Source of the DNA: Parvibaculum sp002684405
GTDB taxonomy: Bacteria > Pseudomonadota > Alphaproteobacteria > Parvibaculales > Parvibaculaceae
Direction of reading: 5' to 3'
NCBI GenBank assembly: GCA_965140395.1
Contig: OZ223206.1
Span: 842,391-906,390 of the forward strand
Length of the DNA: 64,000 nt
Shown here: in pieces, positions 35,078 to 44,452 of the stretch
How the letters are laid out: the number at the start of each line of letters is the position of its first letter
Numbering within the stretch: the stretch's first letter is position 1
The notes under the pieces: model-generated
Databases searched by the model: none
The model's input: only the letters and a program-made list of their open reading frames with translations
What the model was told of the DNA's origin: nothing
Position numbers and translations under genes: made by a program

Positions 35078-36620
35078 CTCCGCTTCCCACTTCGGCATGA
35101 AAATCGACTAGAGCCGCCCGAGTAATTTCCGTGATCGCCTCGCGGTCCTTCTCCAGTAGCTTGTCAGAAGTCTCCAACCGTCCCTGAATTTCGTCCGGAA
35201 TATTCACCGCCGCCAACTTCACGGCCTCTATCGCATCCGGCATTTTCTCCAGCGGCACGTCGTCGAAGAGTTCCGCCGTCAAACCCAGTAGGACCGCAAT
35301 TTGCGCCATAAGCCAGATGGGAGAGAGTTCCGCCTGCTTCAGACAAGCTCTGATGCGGCGACCGTGTTCAATCACTTTTTTACTAGTGTCATCAAGGCGC
35401 GCGCCAAAACGGGCAAAGGTTTCGAGCTCTTCAAACTGCGCATAGGCTAGCTTCAGATCGCCGGCGACCGCTCGATAAGCCGCCCATTGCGCCTTACCAC
35501 CAACGCGCGACACAGATTTACCGATATCTATTGCAGGCAACACGCCTAACTCGAACAAAGAGGGCGAAAGATAGATCTGTCCGTCCGTAATCGAGATTAG
35601 ATTGGTCGGGACATAAGCTGAGATATTCTGGGCCTCAGTTTCCACAATCGGTAGCGCTGTCAGTGAACCGCCGCCGCGTTCCGCATTGAGATGCGTTGCG
35701 CGCTCCAGCATGCGCGAATGGATATAAAAAATATCGCCGGGAAAAGCCTCGCGTCCCGGGGGCCGTCGCAACAGCAATGACAATTCGCGATATGCGCGCG
35801 CATGATGCGTCAGATCATCATAGACGATAAGCACATCACGACCGGCTTCCATGAAATATTCGGCGACGCTGGTGGCCGCATAAGGCGATATGTATGTCAG
35901 CCCCGGCGCATCGTTGCCTTCTGTAACGATCACGACGGTATATTCCATTGCGCCTTTCTTCCGCAGATTGGCAACAATGCGCGCCACCGCCGAGGCGCGC
36001 TGACCGATAGCGCAATAGACGCACACAACGTCCTGCCCCTTCTGATTGATGATCGTATCGATTGCAATCGCAGTCTTGCCCGTCTGGCGGTCACCAAGGA
36101 TCAATTCACGCTGGCCGCGCCCGACCGGGATCAGCGCGTCGACGGCAATGATGCCGGACTGCAACGGCGTCGTGACTGCGGCACGCTCCATGATGGCCGG
36201 CGCAGGCCGCTCTACCGGTAGGCGATGAAGAGTGTCGATCCTGCCCTTGTCATCCAGCGGTCGGCCCAGCGGATTGATGACGCGACCCAGCAACTCATCT
36301 CCCACGGCCACATCCATGACGCGGCCCGTACGCTTTACTTCATCTCCCGCCTGCAGCGCCTCAAAATCACCGAGCGCAACGACACCAATCTCGTCCTCGT
36401 CTACATTGAACGCGATCCCGAATTCGCCGTTCGGAAACTCCAGCAGTTCTTCCGCCCCCACGCTCGGCAGACCCGATACCGTGACGATGCCGGTCGAGAC
36501 ATTGATGATTGTGCCGATTTCCTGCACGGTCAGCCTTGGCTCATACGTCTCCCGCACTCGCCTCATCTGAGCGAAGGTCCGACCGAAAATGATTTCCAGC
36601 CCCGAATTTTCGGCGGTCAT
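35070..36620 (-). CDS. atpA: N-ATPase alpha subunit
   Basis: A 516-residue F1 alpha subunit. The P-loop is GDRQTGKTAIAID near residue 175 and VSRVGGKAQ marks the C-terminal part; the conserved SITDGQIYL segment is also present. It forms the non-catalytic nucleotide sites of the F1 head. Its ATG overlaps the atpF stop by four bases. Confidence 0.96.
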   Translation of the reverse strand: MTAENSGLEIIFGRTFAQMRRVRETYEPRLTVQEIGTIINVSTGIVTVSGLPSVGAEELLEFPNGEFGIAFNVDEDEIGVVALGDFEALQAGDEVKRTGRVMDVAVGDELLGRVINPLGRPLDDKGRIDTLHRLPVERPAPAIMERAAVTTPLQSGIIAVDALIPVGRGQRELILGDRQTGKTAIAIDTIINQKGQDVVCVYCAIGQRASAVARIVANLRKKGAMEYTVVIVTEGNDAPGLTYISPYAATSVAEYFMEAGRDVLIVYDDLTHHARAYRELSLLLRRPPGREAFPGDIFYIHSRMLERATHLNAERGGGSLTALPIVETEAQNISAYVPTNLISITDGQIYLSPSLFELGVLPAIDIGKSVSRVGGKAQWAAYRAVAGDLKLAYAQFEELETFARFGARLDDTSKKVIEHGRRIRACLKQAELSPIWLMAQIAVLLGLTAELFDDVPLEKMPDAIEAVKLAAVNIPDEIQGRLETSDKLLEKDREAITEITRAALVDFHAEVGSGDE

Positions 36621-37387
36621 TTTGGCTCGCCCTTCTGCGGCACTTCGGCCAACAGATTGCTCACGTCTTCCTGCAATGAAGACAGGTAGTCAGCGATACT
36701 CCAGGCGACTTTCCGGCCATTTGCTCGCAGCTCGATGCCGCTGACGACATCTGGGGCCGTCTCGAACTGCAGACTAATATCCTCGGACAAGACTGCGTTG
36801 AGCGCGCTTTCGATGGCAGCGCGTTGATCGACGCTCAGATCGAAGGCGCTGCGCACCGACACTGGCATTGTGCCGGGTTTCAACATTGCGGCAAGCTCGT
36901 CCCTCTCAGTTCCTTGCAGTCGCGCGATAAATACTTCGACAATGCGTCCTTCTAATGTTTCGCCTGCAAGGTCCCTCAAGGTTTTTCGCGCGATAGAAAA
37001 AACTTCACTCTGCGCGAGCCGACTGATCGATTGCTGCAGCTTGCGCGCGTCGTTTTGCAAAATCTCCTTATGATGCGAGCGCTCTACCTCCATCACCTTT
37101 CGCGTTTCATCGGAAAGCCGCTGCCGTTCGACCTTCGCCTCGTCCGTCGCCTTGCGCAGCATGTCGGATCGTTGCTTGTCAAATTCCTCATTCTTCCTTT
37201 GAAAGTCGTTGCGTTCCTTTAGCGCTTCGGCCTTCTTGGCCTCCGTATCTGCCAGTTCATCGGCGATCCGTTTCTCGCGAGCGTCAATAGCGTTGAGAAT
37301 GGGCTTGTAGAGAAAGCGCTTCAGCAACCACACCAGAACGATGAAGTTGAGCACCTGAGCCCCGACGGTGAACCAGTCGATGAGCAT
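36617..37387 (-). CDS. atpF: N-ATPase B subunit (peripheral stalk)
   Basis: A 256-residue B subunit with an N-terminal membrane anchor (FTVGAQVLNFIVLVWLLKRFLY) and a long charged coiled coil rich in K and E. It is longer than typical F-type b (about 160). The extra C-terminal region (TMPVSVRSAFDLSVDQRAAI, SGIELRANGRKVAWSIADYL) resembles the delta-subunit C-terminus, which explains how the complex works without a separate atpH. Confidence 0.92.
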   Translation of the reverse strand: MLIDWFTVGAQVLNFIVLVWLLKRFLYKPILNAIDAREKRIADELADTEAKKAEALKERNDFQRKNEEFDKQRSDMLRKATDEAKVERQRLSDETRKVMEVERSHHKEILQNDARKLQQSISRLAQSEVFSIARKTLRDLAGETLEGRIVEVFIARLQGTERDELAAMLKPGTMPVSVRSAFDLSVDQRAAIESALNAVLSEDISLQFETAPDVVSGIELRANGRKVAWSIADYLSSLQEDVSNLLAEVPQKGEPK

Positions 37388-37390
37388 GGG

Positions 37391-37672
37391 CTAATTCCCT
37401 ACACCCAAAGCGATAAAATGGTTCCAGAAAGGATTTGCGAAGATCAGGATCATGGCGACCACCAGACAATAGATCGCCACGGATTCGATCATTGCAAGAC
37501 CCACAAAGAGCGTTCGGGTGATGGTCGCTGACGCATCGGGCTGTTGCGCCAATGCCGAAAGGGCGGTCGCCACCGCCCGCCCTTCGCCGAAGGCAGGTCC
37601 GACAGCCCCGACGGCCATAGTAATTCCGGCGGTAAAAATCGAGACCATAGCGATAAGCGTCGCACTATCCAT
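37391..37672 (-). CDS. atpE: N-ATPase c subunit with double-glutamate ion site
   Basis: A 93-residue two-helix rotor subunit. Helix 1 contains GPAFGEGRA with Glu30; helix 2 contains MIESVAIY with Glu63, Ser64 and Tyr68. The Glu-Ser-x3-Tyr spacing matches the Na+ ligand pattern of Na+-translocating c rings, and Glu30 occupies the Gln position of those rings. The N-ATPase family was proposed as Na+-dependent, but at least one studied member is a proton pump, so the ion is not settled by sequence. The gene lies between atpB and atpF. Confidence 0.93.
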   Translation of the reverse strand: MDSATLIAMVSIFTAGITMAVGAVGPAFGEGRAVATALSALAQQPDASATITRTLFVGLAMIESVAIYCLVVAMILIFANPFWNHFIALGVGN

Positions 37673-38372
37673 TTTGCGGCTCCTTCTTGTTTTCGTTTAT
37701 TTCGGGCAAATCGCGGCGCGTGGCGGCGGCAATATAGACGGCGGCCAAAATGCTGAAGATATAGGCCTGCACCATACCGGTTAGCAGACCCAACGCGCTC
37801 ATGACGATCGGAAAGAGAAAAGGTGTGATGCTGAGCAGGATGCCGAGAATCATGGTGCCGCTCATCATGTTCCCGAACAGTCGAACCGCCAGCGCCGCTG
37901 TGCGTGACATTTCACTGATAATGTTGAAAGGCAGCATGATGATTGTCGGTTTGATGTAAGAACGCAAATAGCTCGCAATGCCCTTTTCTTCGATGCCGAA
38001 GAAGGGCACCGCGACAAAAACAGAAAAGGCCAAAGCCAGTGTGGTCGAAAGCGACCCCGTCGGCGGCTCGTAGCCGGGGATGATCGTGCACACACTTGCA
38101 ATCCCGACAAAAAGAAAGATCGTGCCGAGGAAGCCGATATATTTTCTGGGCTCACGCAGGCCGACATCCTTGATCTGCGTTTCGATCCCCGTGACGATGA
38201 TTTCCAGAAAATTCTGCCAACGCGAACGTTCGATGCCTTTTGAAAGCCGTCGCGTCACGAGGTGCGCTCCCACCACCAGCACAAACATTAGCGCCCAAGT
38301 GAAGACAATCGTGCCATTGAGTTTCACGAACCCGTGCTGCCAGAAGATCATCTCGTCGGGACTAAGGTGCAT
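37665..38372 (-). CDS. atpB: N-ATPase a subunit
   Basis: Start at 38372 follows AAGGAG; a longer frame begins at 38390. The 235-residue membrane protein has the conserved Arg in AVRLFGNMMSGTMI, essential for ion translocation, and ends in FSILAAVYIAAATRRDL. It provides the half-channels next to the c ring. The stop overlaps the c-subunit start by eight bases. Confidence 0.94.
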   Translation of the reverse strand: MHLSPDEMIFWQHGFVKLNGTIVFTWALMFVLVVGAHLVTRRLSKGIERSRWQNFLEIIVTGIETQIKDVGLREPRKYIGFLGTIFLFVGIASVCTIIPGYEPPTGSLSTTLALAFSVFVAVPFFGIEEKGIASYLRSYIKPTIIMLPFNIISEMSRTAALAVRLFGNMMSGTMILGILLSITPFLFPIVMSALGLLTGMVQAYIFSILAAVYIAAATRRDLPEINENKKEPQNG

Positions 38373-38676
38373 GGCGCTCCTTCCGCTCACCGTTCGCGGC
38401 TTCCTCGTCGCGCGCTTCCGTCCAGTATTTCACGACAAATCGCGCCAGGGTGAAACCAATAAGACAAACGAGCCATCGCGCCCAGTCGTCCCCGCAGACG
38501 AGAAAGAAGCCGCCAACCGTCAAAGTGGTTCGCAAGACAAGGCTAACGAAAAACCAGAGCGCCGGCTGTGAAGATTCCATGCCTCTGTTGACGGTCACCC
38601 ACAGACCGCCGAAAAAAACACCGCCAAGCAAGAGCCCAGTTATCAGCGCCAGAGCAAGACCCGGAGCTTCATTCAT
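38362..38676 (-). CDS. atpR: N-ATPase accessory protein AtpR
   Basis: A 104-residue membrane protein with three hydrophobic segments and charged residues within them (GLWVTVNRGMESS, SLVLRTTLTVGGFFLVC, LARFVVKYW). AtpR is unique to N-ATPase operons and is thought to help assemble the c ring. It overlaps its neighbours on both sides, which supports the start at 38676. Confidence 0.88.
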   Translation of the reverse strand: MNEAPGLALALITGLLLGGVFFGGLWVTVNRGMESSQPALWFFVSLVLRTTLTVGGFFLVCGDDWARWLVCLIGFTLARFVVKYWTEARDEEAANGERKERHAP

Positions 38677-39010
38677 CGTCGTTTTCCTGCTCCCTGTGAA
38701 TTGCTTTTTCCTCTTGGGCAACCCAGTGCCAGGCGCTGACGCAGCCTATTACCAGCCCGGCAACGAGCAAAGCCAACGTCCAGCTATGCTGTCCGGGGTG
38801 CTGCTTGTCGATCCAGCCTCCCAGCGCCGCGCCGATCAGCGTCGGCACCACGACCGTCCAGCCCACCAGCCCCATCATGCCAAGCCCGAACCAGACGCCA
38901 TGGCCTTCTTGTTGTCGTGCCTTGATCTTGCGCGAGGCGCTGGCGCCAACCTCCTCGCCAAACGTCGCCTTCGGCTTATTCAGGTCGCGCGGGTCTTTGT
39001 CATTGGCCAT
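38669..39010 (-). CDS. atpQ: N-ATPase accessory protein AtpQ (AtpI-like)
   Basis: A 113-residue protein with a charged N-terminus (FGEEVGASASRKIKARQQ) and two membrane helices (GLVGWTVVVPTLIGAALGG and WTLALLVAGLVIGCVSAWHW). It is AtpI-like and holds the Q position of the operon. It probably assists assembly or Mg2+ uptake, as proposed for AtpI; this is not proved. Confidence 0.88.
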   Translation of the reverse strand: MANDKDPRDLNKPKATFGEEVGASASRKIKARQQEGHGVWFGLGMMGLVGWTVVVPTLIGAALGGWIDKQHPGQHSWTLALLVAGLVIGCVSAWHWVAQEEKAIHREQENDDE

Positions 39011-39407
39011 GACGCAACCCCGCGAGACGTCGGATCAGATCATCCTCCATTTTTGCGGAAACCAGTCGGACATTCTTCTCCTGTTCGTCCAGCACGAGAA
39101 ATTCCTTCTCGACCTCCGCCCGCAATTGCTCAAGATCCGCGCCTAAGAGCGCCCGGCGCACCGAGATCAAAACATTCGTTCCGATCTTGACCATCACGCC
39201 TTCGTCAACTGCCAGAAAGGACTCACCGTCCGCTTCCGTTTCATAGGTAAAGACGCCCGGCGTCAGCGCGGCCACGCAATCGAGCCGGTTCGGCAGAAGC
39301 CCATAGGCGCCCTGCCGCGTCTCGACGACAATACGGGTCACATCTGTCTTTTCGATCAGAACTTCGAAGGGTAGAAGAACTTTAAGTCCCATGCGCGTCG
39401 AGAGCAT
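39000..39407 (-). CDS. atpC: N-ATPase epsilon subunit
   Basis: A 135-residue protein with the epsilon beta-sandwich start (LKVLLPFEVLIEKTDVTRIVVE), the TRQGAYGLLPNRLDCVAAL segment and a C-terminal helical pair. Start at 39407 is favoured because GGGAGG lies five bases upstream, but an ATG six bases earlier is possible. It overlaps the end of atpD by 26 bases. Confidence 0.9.
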   Translation of the reverse strand: MLSTRMGLKVLLPFEVLIEKTDVTRIVVETRQGAYGLLPNRLDCVAALTPGVFTYETEADGESFLAVDEGVMVKIGTNVLISVRRALLGADLEQLRAEVEKEFLVLDEQEKNVRLVSAKMEDDLIRRLAGLRHGQ

Positions 39408-40818
39408 GTTCATCCTCCCTTTGAGGCTTTAGCTTTGCTTCCGCCTCGTCCACGCTCCCGATCATATAGAGTGTGCTTTCAGGGTAGTCCTTGAATTCAT
39501 CATTCAGTATACGCTCACAACCGTCCAGCGTATCCTCAAGACTGACAAGCTTGCCCGCCATGCCAGTGAATTGCTCTGTCGTGAAGAATGGCTGTGTGAA
39601 AAAGCGTTCCAGCCGTCTCGCCCGCAAAACGACATTCCGGTCAACTTGAGAAAGCTGCTCCAGCCCCAGCATGGCGATAATGTCCTTGAGTTCGGAATAT
39701 TGCGCCAGTGTCCGACGTATTTCCTGCGCCAGCGCATAGTGCCGCTCGCCAATAATTCCCGGCGTCGCCATCTTGGAGTTGGATTGCAGCGGATCAACAG
39801 CCGGAAACAGTCCCTCGCTGGCTCGTTTGCGGGAGAGTACGATCGATGCCGACAAATGCGAAAACGTATGCACGGCTGCCGGATCGGTAAAATCGTCGGC
39901 TGGCACATAGACCGCCTGAATGGAGGTGATCGCACCCGTATCGGTATTGGCGATGCGTTCTTCCAACCCTGAGAGTTCCGTGCCCATGGTCGGCTGATAA
40001 CCAAGCCGCGATGGCATCTGCCCCATCAAGCCGGAAACTTCCATCCCGGCTTGAATAAAGCGGAAGATATTATCCACGAGCAGCAGCACATCGCGATGTT
40101 CGTCGTCGCGGAAATATTCGGCCATCGTTAGCGCGGCATGCCCCACGCGAAAGCGACTTCCCGGCGGCTCGTTCATCTGGCCAAAGAGCATCACCATATT
40201 AGGGAGAACGCCGGCTTCCTTCATCTCATTGTAAAGTTCTTCTCCCTCGCGGCATCGCTCGCCAATGCCGCAAAAAATACTCACACCACCATGATGGCCG
40301 ATCATATTGTGGATCATTTCGGTCAGAAGCACTGTCTTGCCGACGCCCGCACCGCCAAAGAGCCCCGCCTTACCGCCGCGCTCCAGCGGCAGCAACACAT
40401 CAATGATCTTGATGCCGGTCTCAAACACTTCCGACTTCGTCGAACGGCGCGCCAACGAAGGTGGCGCATTATGCACCGAGCGCCACTCCACATCGTCAAG
40501 CGGCGCATCGTTGTCAATCGTATCGCCGAAGACATTGAACATGCGCGAAAGAACATTCTTGCCCACCGGCGCTTTCAGCGGCCCGCCCACCTCCTTCACC
40601 ATCATGCCCCGCGCCAGGCCCTGCGTCGGAGTCATGGCGATACCGCGCACATGACGCGCATCGCGCTGCGCCAATACCTCAATGACGATTTCATCATTGG
40701 ATCCTGTCCGCAAAATGGAGTAGATGGGCGGCAGATGAGCGTCGAAACGCACGTCCACGACACTCCCGCGAACGGAAACAACGACACCTTTATTTTCCAC
40801 CGTTTCAGTGGCCGCCAT
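39382..40818 (-). CDS. atpD: N-ATPase beta subunit (catalytic)
   Basis: A 478-residue F1 beta subunit. The P-loop is GGAGVGKTVLLTEM near residue 155 and the catalytic Glu lies in GIGERCREGEEL; RLGYQPTMGTEL and ADDFTDPAAVHTFSHL follow. Its ERCREG in place of the usual ERTREG is an N-ATPase-like trait. It is first in the operon; the promoter must lie in 40819-41697. Confidence 0.96.
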   Translation of the reverse strand: MAATETVENKGVVVSVRGSVVDVRFDAHLPPIYSILRTGSNDEIVIEVLAQRDARHVRGIAMTPTQGLARGMMVKEVGGPLKAPVGKNVLSRMFNVFGDTIDNDAPLDDVEWRSVHNAPPSLARRSTKSEVFETGIKIIDVLLPLERGGKAGLFGGAGVGKTVLLTEMIHNMIGHHGGVSIFCGIGERCREGEELYNEMKEAGVLPNMVMLFGQMNEPPGSRFRVGHAALTMAEYFRDDEHRDVLLLVDNIFRFIQAGMEVSGLMGQMPSRLGYQPTMGTELSGLEERIANTDTGAITSIQAVYVPADDFTDPAAVHTFSHLSASIVLSRKRASEGLFPAVDPLQSNSKMATPGIIGERHYALAQEIRRTLAQYSELKDIIAMLGLEQLSQVDRNVVLRARRLERFFTQPFFTTEQFTGMAGKLVSLEDTLDGCERILNDEFKDYPESTLYMIGSVDEAEAKLKPQREDEHALDAHGT

Positions 40819-41697
40819 GCTTGCTCACCAAGGCAATGTAGCCTTTGTTATCGTCCTGTATCCTTCCACCCCCTGGCAACGGAATAGCTTGATACTGCTG
40901 GACGAGGTTTTGAGGACATCCGCCTCTATCGGCCTCGGCATCACCCAAAAGCGGTCTCGAAAATCTGCTGAATGGCTGTCCGGTGACGTGAGCCCCCCTT
41001 TTCATCCAGCAGAAGAGAGTTCCTTGATCATTTTGAACTTGCCCCCGCAGAAACCTGAATTTGTTTGGACGCGAAGATTCTGCGCTCAACATGAATTCGG
41101 ATTCAAGATCGAGCCCCCAACCATATCGATTGCGGCAACCCCAACAACCATTTCTTAGCCGGGATACAGGGAGTTCGCACAACAGGTGCAAACATCGTCA
41201 CAATCACGACTAAATCGGTATTATAATACCGCGCCGTAATCCGCCCGAAGCCTTGCATCTGAAAATCCAACGTCGCCCTTGGCAACGCACCGCTTTAAGT
41301 AGAACGGCGGGCGCCCAAGTGCAGATAGGACTTCAGCGACACAAACCGTGGCGCGCCAGCCTCTACTACACTACCGTTTCCATATAACCCCAGCGCGCAT
41401 AAAGGATGCCGCAGTTTCGGTCTCATTTAAGCTATCCGGGACGCAGACTGCGTAAGGAATGCGGATGCTTCGTACCGACACATCAGAGAATTCGCAGGGC
41501 CATTGAACTTTTTACGGTCGCGATAAACCAAAACCCTTCCGTTAACCAATAAGCTGCCAAAGCGGAAGCTTTTTGATTAACGGGACATCATGGCTGTTAC
41601 GACATTTTTCCGAGCCGTCGCGGATCGCACGATTTGGACACGCTGAGAAATTCAGTCATAAATTTTTCGCAGATTTCTGCTATTTTCTAGGTATTTC
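40819..41697. promoter_or_regulatory. Long intergenic region upstream of the N-ATPase operon
   Basis: About 880 bases between atpD and the attachment repeat. It must hold the operon promoter on the minus strand. The larger open frames here (for example 40805-41191 minus and 40808-41158 plus) show no family features. The far part (41400-41697) becomes AT-rich towards the island edge and may carry decayed sequence. Confidence 0.35.
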
Positions 41698-41751
41698 AGC
41701 ACTCCCTTGGTAAGGGAGAGGTCGACAGTTCAATCCTGTCCAGCAGCACCA
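41698..41751 (+). repeat. Island attachment site, right copy (partial tRNA-Thr)
   Basis: Exact 54-base copy of the tRNA-Thr 3' portion including CCA, but lacking the acceptor 5' strand and D-arm, so it is not a tRNA gene. It defines the right border of the island. Confidence 0.93.
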
Positions 41752-42005
41752 TTTCCCGCGCTCCCAGCATTCAATTTTCCTCCTGACAGCCTGTTTCAAG
41801 GCATTTGTCCGGGCTCGGGCAATGATGCGGCCGGATTCAGTTTCCGCATCCGTCCGCACATGAGCTATTTTTCACTTGAACCCCGCCAAGGCCGACCCAT
41901 TAATCCCGCTGGGGAAGAGGGTATCCGACATACCGGCCGCTCCCGGGCGGGAGCATATCCCCGGGCAGGGCCGCCGCAGCGCCCCAAAAAGCAGTACAAA
42001 AAGCC

Positions 42006-43448
42006 ATGCTCAGAACCGTGCTTTATGTCATCGGCCTGCTTTTGTGCATTCTGGCTGCCACCATGCTGCTGCCGGCCATGGTCGACTATGCGGCCGGCGA
42101 TGTGGATTGGCGCGTTTTCATCGCTTCGGCCGGGCTTACCGCCTATGCGGGCGGCTCGATGATCCTCGCTTTCCGTGCGCCCCATGTTCATATCCGGGCG
42201 CGGGAAGGTTTTCTGCTGACGACGGGAAGCTGGCTGGCGGTGAGCGCCTTCGGATCGTTGCCGCTCATATTCAGTTCGCTCCATCTTTCGCTTGCCGATG
42301 CCGTCTTCGAAACCGTGTCAGGCCTGACCACGACGGGTGCCACAGTGCTGACCGGGCTCGATACGATGGCGCCAGGGCTCTTATTCTGGCGTTCGCTGCT
42401 GCAATGGATAGGCGGTGTCGGCATCATCGTCGCAGCAATCTTCATGCTGCCGCTGTTACGTGTCGGCGGGATGCAGCTCTTCCGTTCGGAATCTTCCGAT
42501 ATCTCGGAGAAGGTCGCCCCGCGCGTTTATCAGATCGCGTCACTGACAATCGTCATCTACGCGGCGCTGACATTTGCCTGCGCGGTCTGTCTCGTCGTTG
42601 TCGGCATGACGCCGTTCGATGCAATCAATCATGCCATGGCCACTCTCGCGACAGGAGGCTTTTCAACCCGGGACGCCTCGGTGGGCTTCTACAACTCCGT
42701 GCCGATAGAACTCGTGCTCGTCGCATTCATGGTGGCGGGCGCGTTGCCGCTCGTTTTCTACGCCATGCTCGTCAAGGACGGCCGGCGCGCATGGCGGCAG
42801 GAAAAGCAGGTTCCCGCCTTCTTGCTGACGTTGGCAGCCGCCATTCTGGCCGTCACCTTCTGGCGCATCTCATCGAGCTCCGAGGATTTCGGCCACGCAC
42901 TGAGGGAAGCGGCCTTCAACGTCACCTCCGTCATTACCGATACGGGCTTTGCCTCCACCGATTTCAGTAAATGGGGTACGGGCGCACATGCATTGTTCCT
43001 CTTGCTGATGTTTATCGGCGGCTGCGCCGGCTCCACCTCCGGATCCATCAAGATTTTCCGCTGGCAGATCCTCTTCAGGTCGTTCGCCGTGCACCTGAAG
43101 CGGAACATTGCGCCCCACCGCATGATCGTACCGCGCTATCGCGACAAACCCGTGGACGACGAAATGGTCTCCTCGGTGCGCAATTTCTTCTTCATGTACA
43201 TCCTGACGTGGGGTGTCGTTTCGACCCTGCTCATGTTTACCGGGCTCGACTTCCTCTCGTCCGGCAGCGCCGTCGCTACCGCAATGGCCAATGCAGGGCC
43301 AGGCCTTGGCCCTATCGTCGGCCCCGGCACCACTTTCGCCTCGGTTTCCGATCCTGCGAAATGGCTGCTGTGCGCCGCGATGTTGCTGGGCCGGCTTGAG
43401 CTGACAACCGTCTATATTCTGTTCCTGCCGGATTTCTGGCGGAACTGA
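42006..43448 (+). CDS. trkH: TrkH-family potassium uptake protein
   Basis: A 480-residue K+ translocation subunit. The four pore-loop filters are visible: TTTGAT (near residue 108), LATGGFSTR, ITDTGFAS and ANAGPGLG. The remaining sequence shows the expected pairs of hydrophobic helices. It would work with a TrkA regulatory subunit encoded elsewhere. It is the first core gene to the right of the island. Confidence 0.95.
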   Translation: MLRTVLYVIGLLLCILAATMLLPAMVDYAAGDVDWRVFIASAGLTAYAGGSMILAFRAPHVHIRAREGFLLTTGSWLAVSAFGSLPLIFSSLHLSLADAVFETVSGLTTTGATVLTGLDTMAPGLLFWRSLLQWIGGVGIIVAAIFMLPLLRVGGMQLFRSESSDISEKVAPRVYQIASLTIVIYAALTFACAVCLVVVGMTPFDAINHAMATLATGGFSTRDASVGFYNSVPIELVLVAFMVAGALPLVFYAMLVKDGRRAWRQEKQVPAFLLTLAAAILAVTFWRISSSSEDFGHALREAAFNVTSVITDTGFASTDFSKWGTGAHALFLLLMFIGGCAGSTSGSIKIFRWQILFRSFAVHLKRNIAPHRMIVPRYRDKPVDDEMVSSVRNFFFMYILTWGVVSTLLMFTGLDFLSSGSAVATAMANAGPGLGPIVGPGTTFASVSDPAKWLLCAAMLLGRLELTTVYILFLPDFWRN

Positions 43449-43515
43449 CGCCTGCCCCGTCGCGCACTCACGAGCTTGCGGACGAAAACGCCTGGATGTG
43501 CTACTCGCATGGGGC

Positions 43516-44286
43516 ATGAGGAAGATTGAATATCTGGAAAGCGCCCAGAACCCGCGGGTAAAGCTCTGGCTCGGACTTGCCGAGCCGAGAGTGATCCGAA
43601 AGAGCGGGCGTTTCCTTCTTGCAGGTCGGAAAACCGTGCCCGAAGCGCTGAGCCGCTGGCCCGGGCAATTCGAAGCGCTTATCGCCACCGATGAGGCCGC
43701 GCTGGAAGACCCTGCCATTCCGGACGAGCTGGCCCGCATCCTTGTACCGAAAGCCATTTTCGAGCGGCTGGATCTGTCCGGAACCGGCCATGCGCTGCTT
43801 GTCGGGCTGGTACCGGAGATGCCGCGGACCGATCTTTCCGCCGCGCCGCAAGGACTGGAACTGATCTGCGCGCTCTCCGATCCGAACAATCTCGGCGCGC
43901 TCATTCGCTCCGCGGCCGCCTTCAATGTCAGCCGCCTCATTCTAATGCCGGAATGCGCTCATCCGTTTCACCCGCGCGCCTTGAGGGCGGGCTCCAATGC
44001 CGTCTTCGAGCTGCGGCTGGAGACGGCGTCGAGCTGGGAAGCGCTCAATACCGCCCAGGGTTCGATCTTCGCGCTGGACGGTCACGGCACCGATATGACG
44101 ACGTTTGACTGGCCGGCGGATCTTCGTCTGGTCCTGGGCGAGGAAGGCCGCGGCGTACCGGACAGTCTCAAAATGAAACGCCTCTCCATTCCAACCAGCG
44201 GCAAGGTCGAATCCCTCAACGCCATGGCTGCAGCCAGCATTGCGCTTTCCCAGTTTTTTCTGTCCCGTCGTAAAGTCGGCATGTGA
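43516..44286 (+). CDS. TrmH/SpoU-family RNA 2'-O-methyltransferase
   Basis: Start taken at 43516; a GTG at 43498 adds six residues. The 256-residue protein has an N-terminal substrate-binding domain and the SPOUT core: ALSDPNNLGALIRSAAAFN (motif 1), LVLGEEGRGVP (motif 2) and IPTSGKVESLNAMAAASIAL (motif 3) that make the knotted AdoMet site. It methylates rRNA or tRNA; the target cannot be given. Confidence 0.93.
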   Translation: MRKIEYLESAQNPRVKLWLGLAEPRVIRKSGRFLLAGRKTVPEALSRWPGQFEALIATDEAALEDPAIPDELARILVPKAIFERLDLSGTGHALLVGLVPEMPRTDLSAAPQGLELICALSDPNNLGALIRSAAAFNVSRLILMPECAHPFHPRALRAGSNAVFELRLETASSWEALNTAQGSIFALDGHGTDMTTFDWPADLRLVLGEEGRGVPDSLKMKRLSIPTSGKVESLNAMAAASIALSQFFLSRRKVGM

Positions 44287-44452
44287 ACCGGCGCGTGGCG
44301 CATCGCGTAGAAGGCTGAGAGGACCGGGCAATGCCCGTGGCGCGCCGCTCCAGTCAGGACCCCATGGGGAGGCACGCGGCGACAGGCGTTTTCCGGTTCT
44401 CACCCCTTCGCTTCGCCGCTGTCTGCAACGAGCCTGTTTCAACCGGCCCTTT

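Noticed and set aside
41698..41751. Second tRNA-Thr gene
   Set aside because: Only the 3' part is present; the 5' acceptor strand and D-arm are missing, so it is an attachment site.
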